64,000 nt of DNA from Euonymus europaeus (taxonomy: Eukaryota; Streptophyta; Magnoliopsida; Celastrales; Celastraceae). Of this stretch, positions 39,857 through 50,890 are shown one piece after another (positions within the stretch are counted from its first letter, which is position 1; every line of letters begins with the position of its first letter). The stretch spans positions 13,477,001 through 13,541,000 of the forward strand of contig OY756971.1 in assembly GCA_963580455.1 (NCBI GenBank), read 5' to 3'. The position numbers and the translations under genes are program-made. The notes beneath the pieces are model-generated. The model was not told the DNA's origin. It saw only the letters and a program-made list of their open reading frames with translations, and ran no database searches.

Positions 39857-42008
39857 AAATTCACTTGAATACGTGTGTTTGAAATCAAAGTCCAAGCCTT
39901 TCAAATGGTATGTTGATAGTGGTTGTTCTAGACATATGACTGGTGATGCTTCATTGTTCTCTTCCCTTGAGGAGAGGAAAGATGGTGGCAATGTTACCTT
40001 TGGGGACAACTCAAAAGGTAGGATCCTAGGCATTGGATTCATAGGTAACTCTTCTTGTACCCTTGATAATATGCTTCTTGTTGAAAGTTTGTCTTTTAAT
40101 TTGATAAGTGTTAGTCAATTAGATGATAAGGGCTATGAAGTTAGTTTCAAGAATGGTAAATGCACTATTAGAGATGGTCTTGAAAATGTTATTCTTTTTG
40201 GCAAAAGAGTTGGTAATGTTTACAAAGTGAATGTGAATGTGAATTCTACTTGTGGTGATAAAGTTACATGTTTAATTGCTTCAAGTGATTGTGCAATGGA
40301 TTGGCATAGGAAATTAGGTCACATTGGTATGTCTACTTTGCAAAAATTGTGTGCTAAGAAATTAGTTAGGGGGCTGCCAAATCTGAAATTTAATGAAAAT
40401 CTTGTGTGTGATGCTTGTGTTAGGGATAAACAAGTTAGAGAGTCTTTTAAACCTAAGAATGAGATTAGTACCTTTAGGCCTCTTCAATTATTGCATATGG
40501 ATTCTTTTGGACCTAGTAGGATTAGAAGCTTAGGTGGTAAGCATTATGCATTTGTCATTGTAGATGATTTTACTAGATTCACATGGTGCTTGTTTCTTGC
40601 TCATAAAAGTGATGCATTGCATAGTTTTGAAACTTTATTAAAAAGATTGCAAAATGAGCATGAGTTGCATGTTTCTAAAATTAGAAGTGACCATGGAGGA
40701 GAATTTGAAAACTATGGCTTTGATGAGTTATGTGATTCTTTTGGTATATCTCACAATTTTTGTGCACCTAGAACACCACGACAAAATGGTGTAGTTGAAA
40801 GAAAAAATAGGACTCTTCAAGAACTTGGTAGAACTATGATGCTTGAGTTTAGTGTTCCTAAATCCTTTTGGGCTGAGGCTGTCAATAATGCATGTTATGT
40901 GTGTAATAGATTGTCTATTAGAAAATCATTAAATAAAACACCTTATGAGCTTTTGTATGGTAGAAAACCAAGAGTAGACTATTTTAAGATTTTTGGTTGT
41001 AAATGCTTTATATTGAATACAAAAGATCAACTTGACAAGTTTGATGCAAAGAGTGATGTTGGTATGTTTCTTGGTTATTCTTCTCATTCTAGAGCATATA
41101 GGGTTTACAATACTAAGCCTAGAATTGTTGAGGAAAGTGTGCATGTTAAATTCGATGATATAACCGCACTTGGTTCAAATGTGCTTGTAGATGAGGAAAT
41201 TTCAGGTTTAGAAGGGCTTGGACATCCTAAAGACCAAATTGAAAATGCCCATGAGGTTCAAGATGGTAATAAGGATGAGCCATTGGTGGAGAGCATAAAA
41301 GAGATGGAAATTTCACATGATGAAGCAACACCAAGTGGTGAGAATGATATGCAACCCATAGATCAAGAAGATATAATCTTAAATGAAGAAGCTCAAGATG
41401 AGACAGATTCGGGTACCAAATCAACTCAAAAGAATTGGCTTCAAATCAAAGACAAGCATAAGCATCCAAAGGAGTTAATCATAGGAGATTTGAATCAAGG
41501 TGTTCAAACTAGAGCAAAAAGGAAAACGACGGTCGTTTCTAATCCTTTAAACTCATTTTGCCTAATCTCCATGATAGAACCTAAAAACATTAAAGATGCA
41601 TTGATTGATAATGATTGGGTGTATGCCATGCAAGAAGAACTTAATCAATTTGAAAGAAGTAAGGTTTGGACACTAGTTCCAAAACCAAAAGACCATACCA
41701 TCATAGGAACAAAATGGGTCTATAGGAATAAGATGGATGAAAATGGTAGGATTACAAGAAACAAAGCTAGATTAGTGGCCCAAGGATATTGCCAAGAGGA
41801 GGGCATTGATTATGATGAAACCTTTGCACCGGTTGCGAGGTTAGAGGCCATAAGACTTTTACTAGCTTTTGCATGTTATAAAGGTTTTAAATTATTTCAA
41901 ATGGATGTGAAAAGTGCTTTCTTGAATGGTATGATCAATGAAGAGGTTTATGTTAAACAACCCCTGGTTTTGAAAGCAAAAAGTTTCCTAATCATGTGTA
42001 TAAATTAG
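39795..42008 (+). pseudogene. Copia pol: protease, integrase and start of reverse transcriptase
   Basis: The polyprotein domains in order are as follows. The aspartic protease has Asp-Ser-Gly at 39915-39923 in the context [13 protein letters not shown]. The integrase has an HHCC zinc-binding end ([11 protein letters not shown]…CDACVRDK), then catalytic Asp in HMDSFGP, Asp in [10 protein letters not shown] and Glu in [10 protein letters not shown]. An acidic linker follows, then the N-terminal part of reverse transcriptase ([31 protein letters not shown]). The real coding begins about 39845, by a shift from the previous frame. A one-base loss in a C-run near 41962 ends this frame at 42006, and the reverse transcriptase resumes in the frame starting at 41996. 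Confidence 0.92.
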
Positions 42009-43094
42009 ATAAAGCTTTGTATGGATTGAAACAAGCTCCTAGAGCTTGGTATGATAGATTGTCTAGTTTCTTGCTTGCTAGTGGTTTTTCATGTGGTAGC
42101 TTAGACAATACCTTGTTTACTAAGTGTAAAGGTAATGACATGCTAATTGTGCAAATCTATGTTGATGATATAGTGTTTGGTGCTACTTTAGAATGCATGT
42201 GTGATGAATTTGCATCTATCATGAAAAATGAGTTTGAAATGAGCATGATGGGAGAATTGACTTATTTCTTAGGTTTACAAATTAAACAAACCTCCAAAGG
42301 CATTCATATTAGTCAAACTAAGTATACTACTGATTTACTCAAGAGATTTGGTATGGATTTAACTAAAGGATCATCCACACCAATGGGAGTGGGATCTAAA
42401 TTGGAACCAAACATTGATGGTAATGAAGTAGATCAAAAGGTCTATAGGTCAATGATAGGTTCATTGCTCTACTTGACCGCATCTAGGCCAGATATAATGT
42501 TTAGTGTTTGTATGTGTGCAAGATTTCAATCTAGTCCTAATCAAACACATTTTGTGGCTGTGAAGAGAATCCTAAGATACTTAAAGGAAACATCAACCTT
42601 AGGGTTGTGGTATGATAGAAAATCTTCTTTTGACTTGCATTCTTATGTAGATGCCGATTATGGGGGATGTAAAATTGATAGGAAATCCACTAGTGGGACT
42701 TGTCAGTTTCTAGGAAAGATGCTCATCTCATGGTTTTCCAAAAAGCAAACTAGTAATGCATTAAGCACAACTGAGGCTGAATATATGGCTATTAGTAGTG
42801 GAGTGTGTCAATTGCTTTGGATTAAACAACAAATGCTTGATTTCCATATGGATTTTAGTCATATTCCCACTTATTGTGATAATATTAGTGTCATTCAATT
42901 GACTAAAAATCCGGTTTATCATGGTAGAGCAAAGCATATTGACATTAGACATCATTTATCATGTGCAAAAAGGAAACATTGTGCTTGAACATGTAGAAGG
43001 AGAATACAACATTGCTGATTTGTTCACAAAACCTCTAGCCAAGGATAGATTTTTAACCTTAAGAAATGCATTAGGTATGACTGAAGCACCATGA
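41996..43094 (+). pseudogene. Copia pol: reverse transcriptase palm/thumb and RNase H
   Basis: This continues the polymerase after the frameshift near 41962: KALYGLKQAPRAWYDRL, then the catalytic YVDD at 42158-42169, then FLGLQIKQ. RNase H follows with Asp in VDADYGG (about 42650), DRKSTSG and Glu in TTEAEYMA. The frame breaks near 42955. The last 43 codons (NIVLEHVEGEYN to the TGA at 43092-43094) are in another frame and include the conserved DLFTKPL end of copia RNase H. The catalytic residues survive, but the polyprotein cannot be made as one chain without four or more frame corrections. Confidence 0.9.
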
Positions 43095-43584
43095 GTGTAT
43101 ATTCGCTTGAATGCATGTTCTATGGGGGAATGATTGTAGGGGGAGTGACTTCATTTGGTATCTCTCTTGGGGAGCGATTTGTGTTTTAGGGGGAGACTTG
43201 CTTGTTTTGAAAATGTATCATGTGTCTGCTGATTTTGAGCTCCAAATGATCAATTATCGATAAAATAATTTTGACACTTGGATAAACCCCTTAATCCTCC
43301 ACTTTTTGAGTTCTTACAAAAAGGGGGAGAGATATTGATGTAAAATTTAATTTGAAATAAAATTTGCATGTTTTTCCATGTTATTAGGAGCATAATTTAA
43401 GGGGGAGTGAGCTTGCGATGATTGGGAGACTTATATATCTTGAAGTGAGGGGGAGCATGTTTATAATCTAGAAATGCTTAATGGATATTGATCTAGAAAT
43501 GCTTAATGGATATAACTTAGCTCACTTCATGCATTTGATTTGATATTAAACTCAATTAGCATCAAAATAGCTTTTACATCATCA
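43095..43584 (+). other. Copia 3' untranslated region with reiterated GGGGGA tracts
   Basis: There is no open frame of note. Six purine tracts containing GGGGGA occur near 43124, 43139, 43199, 43322, 43400 and 43449. Each resembles the polypurine tract that primes plus-strand synthesis. A 23-bp segment starting ATCTAGAAATGCTTAATGG is repeated in tandem (43466-43488 and 43491-43513). The true polypurine tract next to the 3' LTR is not visible because the first 312 bp of that LTR are missing. Confidence 0.7.
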
Positions 43585-44123
43585 GAAAATTCAGAATTGT
43601 GCACATTGAGTGAATTACTTGATTGACTGATCAAATGTTGTCCAATTGCTTTGAAATTTGACATGGACATTGTAATGTGCCTAATATGATTTATCATCTA
43701 TTAATTTGAATTTTCTGGGTGCATCTTAAATGAGATTGACCTAATTGCAGTACAGCGCTTTTGAGCTTACAAGCAAAATTGAGGTGATCGATCACCTATT
43801 TATTTGTAGGTATAATCCGTTAATCAAGATTTGAGTTATCTGAGCTGAATGTAGTTGTATTTAATCCGGCCATCCAAGAATGGACTTGGAGTCCTAGGAT
43901 GTCCTAAGAAAAGCCTAGAGTTCACCAATGCCAGTAAGGATAAAATCGAGATGATATGGAACCAGCTTTTGTGCTACATTATTTTGAGAGTTATAGGTGT
44001 ATTTGCATCCATGAAGATCAGTCAGATTCAGTTATTATGGTGCATTACATGAATGGACCAGTTCAGGCATGTTCGAAGAAATTGACTCTACATTGGACCA
44101 GGTGCAACCATGCATATACATGC
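43585..44123 (+). mobile_element. 3' LTR remnant of the copia element, left part
   Basis: It matches the 5' LTR from 35619 onward at a constant offset of 7,966 bp until a small indel near 43750. The first 312 bp of the LTR are absent, so sequence runs straight from internal DNA into mid-LTR at GAAAATTCAG. It is interrupted after CATGC (44119-44123) by the gypsy element and continues at 50851. Confidence 0.9.
44119..44123. repeat. Target-site duplication of the Tekay-type element, left
   Basis: CATGC immediately precedes the LTR start TGTGAAACC. It is repeated at 50851-50855 directly after the LTR end. The uninterrupted copia LTR (near 36155) has the sequence once. Confidence 0.95.
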
Positions 44124-44354
44124 TGTGAAACCCCGACCCAAAAATATTAAGTTCTAGTTAATTTGCGGTAGATAATAATAATTTGGAATAGATTCGGGAG
44201 GTTACGGATCCATCCGAGTTGCATAAGTCAATAAGGAAACATTTTGGAACTAGGTTCACTAAATGGGTTATAACGTTTTGCACAGATGTCCGTTTCGGGC
44301 CCATAATATATCAAATCGAAGCTAAGACCGAGACGGAGTTGGAAAAATTAGGGC

Positions 44355-44387
44355 CACACGCCTAGGCATTGTGCGCCTAGGCGTGTG
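44355..44387. other. Perfect 13-bp inverted repeat in the Tekay-type LTR
   Basis: CACACGCCTAGGC (44355-44367) pairs with GCCTAGGCGTGTG (44375-44387) around a 7-nt loop. GCGCCTAGGC recurs at 44448, exactly where homology to the truncated 3' LTR begins, so this GC-rich cluster may have helped cause the deletion. The role in the element is unknown. Confidence 0.8.
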
Positions 44388-45234
44388 CAAAAGTGCGCCC
44401 AGAAGAGCGCCCAAGGCAGCGTGTCTTGGTAAATCAGTTAGGCCAGAGCGCCTAGGCACAACCCGAGTTTTCAAAAGACGTTCCAGCGAGCTTTAGATGA
44501 ATTTCTGGTTTGTTTTCACTCCTAGAGTGAGAGAGAGCGACGATTTTTGAGAGAGAAAGAGTTTCTACATGGATTGAACCTAATTCTTGAGGATTCATGA
44601 TGATTGGAGTGCTATATTGAAGATTCAAGCTAGGTTTGAAGATTTTGGTAAGTTTTTCCAAGTTTTGAAATTCTAGGTTTTCTTTAGATCTATCATGATT
44701 CGTTACGAGTTAAGTTTTGAGGTTTATATATGTTGTTCTTAGGGTAATTTAAGGTTGTTTCATAGGTTTCAATCCTTGGTTTAGGTTGAGTTCGATTATT
44801 GGACAAAGTTGGAGGAATTTGGGAATTCTAGAGAGAGAAGGTTAGTCTCTCTTGGATTTTGTATTAGAATTGTTATTGTTATGATAAATGTGTATTATTA
44901 ACATGTATATATGGATTGGAATGATGAAATATGGTTAGGTTGGTGAAAGGGGGATTTAAACCCTAATTCTTGGATTTTGGAATTGTGTGTTGTGCTCAAC
45001 TTGAGGTAGGGAATTTCTTGACCCTTTCTTTCTTCAATATCGTTCGTTGATTCTAAAATTTCGGTTCGAATTCTCATTGGTCTCTATGTTTGTGTTCTTG
45101 CCTTATCGTGCCTAAGGAAGAACGAACCTAGGGTTTATTTATATATTCTTCTAAATGTAGATTGCATTGCCCAATTACATGTTCAATCATCCATTGAGCA
45201 TGTTTTGAATCTTGTCATGCATCATTAGTAGTTG

Positions 45235-45244
45235 TATATATATA
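45235..45244 (+). promoter_or_regulatory. Possible TATA element of the Tekay-type 5' LTR
   Basis: TATATATATA lies in mid-LTR and is conserved in the 3' LTR at 49795-49804. LTRs carry the element's own promoter, and this is the clearest TATA-like run. No transcript evidence is available. Confidence 0.35.
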
Positions 45245-46311
45245 GGTTGATATATATGTGTATTTGGCATGGCACGAGCATGAAAGCATTAGAGCTTGCA
45301 TGGGATGCTCGGGTATTGACTCAGGATACCATAGGTTACTTGAAAGTCACATGGGACGATGGTTGCGTGTCAAGGCATGGGAACGGATCATATGACTCCA
45401 TGTGAGGCAACACACTTAAGGTGTGGGTGTGACGGGGTTCACACAACCGGGTAGAACCTTCGCGGGTGTAATGTGAATGATGATTGCACTCTCATTCATG
45501 ATGGTTGGGAACCATGTAGTGTATTTGAGATTTGGTCAATCCATAGTTGAAGACTAGTGGATTGATGAATGTGTTTTACACCGAAGGGAATACCCGGACT
45601 ATTGGTTGTGTTATGTGACATGTGCATAGAAGAGAACATATTGATGCATTATCTTTTCTTTAATAAACTCCATGTTGCTTGTTTTACTCTTTACCCCTAC
45701 TGAGCTTCTAGCTCACCCTTTTTTTTTCTTCCTCCCTACAGGTGAGACTGGTACTAGTGCCAGAGGTGCGGATCAGTAGAGACTACGTTGTGCCATGGAT
45801 GGCTCTTGGAGAGGGTGTAGGTTTGGGATTAGAGTCTTAAACCTTTTTGTTGAAATATTTGTATGAAATGATTCCATGTGTGATATCTTGACTGCGTGAC
45901 ACCGTAAGGTGTGGATTATGGACGGTTAGAAGGTTATTCCATTGATGTGGGACTTCTGAACCGGGTGTGGACATTTAGTTCTGTTTATTGGTTGTGTGGA
46001 ATTATTGTGATGTATGAATCATGAATTGAGTTTGTGCATGCTGTTAGAAGGCCTGAGGCCATAGGTTGTGAATTTGCCTGCTGTTAGATGGTCGGAGGCC
46101 TTGCTAGGTTGGATGTGATTATATGATGTTATGCTGTGTTTAATCAGGTGGGCATTACCCGAATTACGGGGAGATGCTGCCGAATTTTTGTTGGAAGATT
46201 TAACTTAGTTAGACGAACTAGAGTTAAATCCTCGTGTTGTGAATCACATTGATAACCTAGGACGGTGCGGTGAGCACCGCGTAACGTTTCCGAAATTGGG
46301 GCGTTACTATT

Positions 46312-46323
46312 TGGTATAAGAGC
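46312..46323 (+). other. Primer-binding site of the Tekay-type element
   Basis: TGGTATAAGAGC follows the 5' LTR by three bases. It equals the initiator tRNA-Met site TGGTATCAGAGC with one substitution (C to A at the seventh base). Confidence 0.88.
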
Positions 46324-46392
46324 GAGGTTAGATTAATGACCTAGGTATGGGTCTGGGATGTGAGGGAGGTATGTTAGTGTTGTCTCCAAGCC

Positions 46393-49008
46393 ATGCCACG
46401 AGCTCTACTAATCCGGTATGTTTCTTTTTCCCTTGTAAATCCTCAATTGAGCTATCTGTGTGCCATGCAGATGAATACTCGTAGGACTGTAAGGTCTACG
46501 CCTACCGATGAGACACCTAGGGGTGGGGGTGGGCATGCTACTACCCAGAGGGACCGGGGTATGGGACGTAGTGTTGGTACGATGCGCGCTCCTAGGCGTG
46601 CAACGGGTACTCAGGAATCTGTACCTGAGGAGGCTAGAGAGAGGACCCCAGAGGTTCCACTGGGACAGGTAGTGGGGACTGAGGGAGTTACAGCGACTGC
46701 CAGTAATACTGCAGCGGTACCACCGATGACTTTACAGGAGCTCACGGGAATTGTGATAAATCTAGTTCAAGTGGTTCAGTCACAAGTGGTTAGAGCTGCA
46801 GAAGTTCGCACAGAGGAGCTTACACTTACACCTCCTCCTATATTAAGAGCGGGTGCTGAGGTGGAGGCATATCCGAGGCTGAGTAGAGGTATCTATGAGG
46901 TTGATCAGTTGAGAGGAACTACTCCTCCCACGTTCTCCGGAGATGGAGAGGGGACAGAAGCTGAAGAATGGCTGAAGCAAATGAGTGCTAGATTAGATAC
47001 GTTGGAGATACCCGACAGTAGAAGGGTGAGGCTGGTCTACTTCTATCTGAGTGGGTCAGCACATGAATGGTGGAGTTCACTTGATGAGGGGAAGAATGAC
47101 CTCTCATGGGCATCATTTGAGGACTTGTTCATGCAGAAGTTTGTTCCGAGGCCTTTTCAGACGGAGAGGGCCAAGAAGTTCCTAGAGCTGATACAGACAC
47201 GGGAGATGACGGTGACACAGTACACCAAACAGTTTGAGATGCTATATCGGTTTGGGAAGCAGTTTGCTCCGACCGATGAGAGTAAGGCTATGAGATATCG
47301 TAGTGGGCTACTTCCGAGCCTTGGTAGGATGGTGTTGGCTACTAGGGTGAAGAAGTATGCCGAGACGGTGGAGATGGCATTAGAGTTTGAGCAAAGTGAG
47401 AAGGAAGAAGCTCAGCGGAGTGTACTAACTTCTGCGGGTAATAGTGGTGGTGGCGGAAGTAGTAACAAGCGTCAAAGGACCGATTCCTACTCACAAAAAT
47501 GGGATCAGGGCAAGGGTCCTAGGGCACAAGGGGGCAAGATGACTTGTTTCAGGTGTGGGAAAAAAGGGCACAAGCAGAATCAGTGCAGATCTACTGGGAT
47601 CAAGTGCTTTGGGTGTGGCAAGATTGGCCAGAAGAAAAGTGAGTGTCGACAGAGTAGTAAGGAAGCACAGCAGTCTACGGCGCCTGGATTACCAGCTCCA
47701 GCATCGGTTCCATCACTCCCATCTACTGTTCCATCTGGGGGGAGGGGGCGCGGTGGCTCTAGACAGCAGCAGCAGCAGACTCCACAGCCGCAGACAGCTA
47801 TTACTCAGATAAGGATGTTTGCTATGGGGCATCAAGAGGCACCAGAGCATCCGAACTTCATTGAAGGTACTTTTCTTGCTTCGAATTGTTTGGCGAGACT
47901 GTTGTTTGATTCTGGGGCCATAGCATCATTCATCACTAGTGCCTTTGCACGTTCACTTGGGTTAGAGGTTTCGCCAATAAGGCGCATGTTCACGGTGACT
48001 TCACCGATGGGGTATTTCACTCCGTTGGAGGGGATAGCCTTTGGTTGTGAGTGTCGATTTGGAGAAGTGGTCTTAAAGGACGACTTCTATGTGATGGACT
48101 TCAAGGAGTTCGATGTGATCCTTGGAGTTGATTGGTTGACAAAGTACCATGGGTTGTTGGATTTTTGGGAGAGAAAAATCACACTCAGGGTACCCGAGGG
48201 TGGAGTGATACAGTTAAAGGGATCAAAGGGTATTCCTTGTTCACATTTCTTGGAAAATCCTTCATACCAAGAGTGTGGAATGGCGAGTTTGGTGACGTCG
48301 GCACCTAAGGGTGATTTTTCTACACCGATAAGGGTAGTGGATGAATTTATGGATGTATTTCCGGAGGAGTTACCGGGATTACCTCCAATAAGAGAAATTC
48401 ACTTTGCCATAGAGTTGCATCCGAACGTGAAGCCAATTTTGATTCCTCCGTATCGGATGGCTCCGGCAGAGTTGAAGGAGCTGATGACGCAACTAGAAGA
48501 CTTGCAAGACTTGGGATTCATAAGGCCGAGTGTGTCCCCGTGGGGAGCACCGGTACTATTCGTGAAAAAGAAAGATGGGTCGTTGCGGATGTGTATCGAC
48601 TATCGACAGCTGAATAAGGTTACGGTAAAGAACAAGTATCCTTTGCCAAGAATTAATGATTTGTTTGACCAATTGAGAGGTTCTAGGCACTTTTCTAAGA
48701 TTGATTTGAGGTCGGGTTATCATCAGCTGAGGATAAAGGATGAGGATATCCAGAAGACGGCGTTTAGAACTCGTTATGGACATTATGAGTTCCTTGTGAT
48801 GCCGTTTGGGTTGACAAATGCCCCGGCGGTGTTCATGGACCTAATGCAAGGGGTTCTTAGACCATTTTTGGACAAGTTTGTTGTAGTATTTATCGATGAT
48901 ATATTGATTTATTCTCCTACGGAGGAAGAGCATGAGGAACACTTGAGAGTGGTTCTGCAGACGCTAAGGGAGAATCAATTGTATGCCAAATTGAGCGAAT
49001 GTGAGTAG
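46393..49008 (+). pseudogene. Tekay-type gag-pol, truncated inside reverse transcriptase
   Basis: The frame is open for 871 codons; a more typical start may be the ATG at 46465 or 46471. The gag capsid domain (about residues 165-345) has [18 protein letters not shown] and FVPRPFQ. Zinc knuckle one is [14 protein letters not shown] at about 385-398. Knuckle two at about 405-418 has Gln where the zinc-binding His should be ([10 protein letters not shown]). Protease Asp-Ser-Gly is at about 506-508. Reverse transcriptase runs from about 680, with [30 protein letters not shown] and catalytic FIDD at 833-836. The frame ends at TAG 49006-49008, a codon created where pol joins the 3' LTR. The rest of pol is absent, so the element cannot be autonomous. 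No internal stop or frameshift precedes the junction, in line with a young element. Confidence 0.93.
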
Positions 49009-50850
49009 CGCCTAGGCGCAACCCGAGTTTTCAAAAGACGTTCCAGCGAGCTTTAGATGAATTTCTGGTTTGTTTTCACTCCTAGAGTGAGAGAGAGCGA
49101 CGATTTTAGAGAGAGAAAGAGTTTCTACATGGATTGAACCTAATTCTTGAGGATTCATGATGATTGGAGTGCTATATTGAAGATTCAAGCTAGGTTTGAA
49201 GATTTTGGTAAGTTTTTCCAAGTTTTGAAATTCTAGGTTTTCTTTAGATCTATCATGATTCGTTAAGAGTTAAGTTTTGAGGTTTATATATGTTGTTCTT
49301 AGGGTAATTTAAGGTTGTTTCATAGGTTTCAATCCTTGGTTTAGGTTGAGTTCGATTATTGGACAAAGTTGGAGGAATTTGGGAATTCTAGAAAGAGAAG
49401 GTTACTCTCTCTTGGATTTTGTATTGGAATTGTTATTGTTATGATAAATGTGTATTATTAACATGTATATATGGATTGGAATGATGAAATATGGTTAGGT
49501 TGGTGAAAGGGGGATTTAAACCCTAATTCTTGGATTTTGGAATTGTGTGTTGTGCTCAACTTGAGGTAGGGAATTTCTTGACCCTTTCTTTCTTCAATAT
49601 CGTTCGTTGATTCTAAAATTTCGGTTCGAATTCTCATTGGTCTCTTTGTTTGTGTTCTTGCCTTATCGTGCCTAAGGAAGAACTAACCTAGGGTTTATTT
49701 ATATATTCTTCTAAATGTAGATTGCATTGCCCAATTACATGTTCAATCATCCATTGAGCATGTTTTCAATCTTGTCATGCATCATTAGTAGTTGTATATA
49801 TATAGGTTGATATATATGTGTATTTGGCATGGCACGAGCATGAAAGCATTAGAGCTTGCATGGGATGCTCGGGTATGGACTCGGGATACCATAGGTTACT
49901 TGAAAGTCACATGGGAGGATGGTTGCGTGTCAAGGCATGGGCCCGGATCATATGACTCCATGTGAGGCAACACACTTAAGGTGTGGATGTGACGGGGTTC
50001 ACACAACCGGGTAGAACCTTCGCGGGTGTAATGTGAATGATGATTGCGCTCTCATTCATGATGGTTGGGAACCATGTAGTGCATTTGAGGTTTGGTCAAT
50101 CCATAGTTGAAGACTGGTGGATTGATGAATGTGTTTTACACCGAAGGGAATACCCGGACTATTGGTTGTGTTATGTGACATGTGCATAGAAGAGAACATA
50201 TTGATGCATTATCTTTTCTTTAATAACCTCCATGTTGCTTGTTTTACTCTTTACCCCTACTGAGCTTCTAGTTCACCCTTTATTTTTCTTCCCCCCTACA
50301 GGTGAGACTGGTACTAGTGCCAGAGGTGCGGATCAGTAGAGACGACGTTGTGGCATGGATGGCTCTTGGAGAGGGTGTAGGTTTGGGATTAGAGTCTTAA
50401 ACTTTTTTGTTGAAATATTTGTATGAAATGATTCCATGTGTGATATCTTGACTGCGTGACACCGTAAGGTGTGGATTATGGACGGTTAGAAGGTTATTCC
50501 ATTGATGTGGGACTTCTGAACCGGGTGTGGACATTTAGTCCTGTTTATTGGTTGTGTGAAATTATTGTGATGTATCAATCATGAATTGAGTTTGTGCATG
50601 CTGTTAGAAGGCCTGAGGCCATAGGTTGTGAATTTGCTTGCTGTTAGATGGCCGGAGGCCTTGCTGGGTTGGATGTGATTATATGATGTTATGCTGTGTT
50701 TAATCAGGTGGGCATTACCCGAATTACGGGGAGATGCTGCCGAATTTTTGTTGGACGAACTAGAGTTAAATCCTCGTGTTGTGAATCACATTGATAACCT
50801 AGAACGGTGCGGTGAGCACCACGTAACGTTTCCGAAATTTGGGCGTTACA
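49007..50850 (+). mobile_element. 3' LTR of the Tekay-type element, missing its first 323 bp
   Basis: It aligns with 44447-46308 of the 5' LTR, starting at AGCGCCTAGGC and ending in the canonical GTTACA. It joins directly to truncated pol, so a single deletion removed the end of pol, the polypurine tract and the LTR start. It lacks a 17-bp segment present in the 5' LTR (near 46196). Confidence 0.93.
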
Positions 50851-50855
50851 CATGC
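50851..50855. repeat. Target-site duplication of the Tekay-type element, right
   Basis: CATGC immediately follows the element end GTTACA and matches 44119-44123. Confidence 0.95.
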
Positions 50856-50890
50856 ACTTATATGAGCTGATTTAAATAAAGAATATGCTT
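50851..50890 (+). mobile_element. 3' LTR remnant of the copia element, right part
   Basis: It resumes the copia LTR after the nested gypsy element (CATGCACTTATATGAGC, matching about 36156 onward). It stops at ATGCTT, equivalent to 36196. The remaining 1,509 bp of the LTR are missing and satellite follows. The bases TGCTT (50886-50890) belong equally to the LTR and to type B-like satellite monomers (GGTGCTTCGAAG). Confidence 0.9.

Larger units (their letters stand above)
44124..46308 (+). mobile_element. 5' LTR of the Tekay-type element
   Basis: It starts TGTGAAACCCCGACCC. It ends GGGGCGTTACT at 46308, where the 3' LTR has GTTACA, so the final base is mutated. The 2,185-bp LTR contains a strong inverted repeat at 44355-44387 and a TATA-like run at 45235-45244. 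Against the 3' LTR it has a 17-bp extra segment near 46196 and about 37 substitutions over 1.84 kb. Confidence 0.93.
44124..50850 (+). mobile_element. Tekay/Del-type Ty3-gypsy chromovirus, internally deleted, nested in the copia LTR
   Basis: It consists of a 5' LTR (44124-46308), primer-binding site, a gag-pol frame that stops inside reverse transcriptase, and a 3' LTR lacking its first 323 bp (49007-50850). RNase H, integrase, any chromodomain and the polypurine tract are missing. Gag, double zinc knuckle, DSGA protease and FIDDILIYS reverse transcriptase are of the plant chromovirus type, and the 2.2-kb LTR favours the Tekay/Del lineage. The perfect 5-bp target duplication shows a normal insertion. 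The intact 5' LTR shows the deletion came afterwards. Its LTRs differ by about 2% by hand count. Confidence 0.93.
35307..50890 (+). mobile_element. SIRE/Maximus-type Ty1-copia retrotransposon, interrupted and truncated at the 3' side
   Basis: The order is 5' LTR, Met-tRNA primer site, gag with zinc knuckle, long coiled region, protease, integrase, reverse transcriptase, RNase H and partial 3' LTR. Integrase before reverse transcriptase defines Ty1/copia. The long LTR, the coiled extension after the zinc knuckle and the sequence style around YVDD suggest the SIRE/Maximus lineage. A gypsy element (44124-50850) sits inside the 3' LTR. The right end stops in mid-LTR at 50890, where satellite begins, so no target duplication can be checked. 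Multiple frameshifts make it non-coding today. Confidence 0.92.

Noticed and set aside
39473..40042. 189-codon minus-strand frame opposite copia gag-pol
   Set aside because: It overlaps the coding strand of protease, resembles no known protein and is explained as a shadow of the sense frame.
44452..44661. 69-codon minus-strand frame repeated identically at 49012-49221
   Set aside because: Both copies are in the LTRs of the Tekay-type element, so the repetition reflects LTR duplication, not a gene family.
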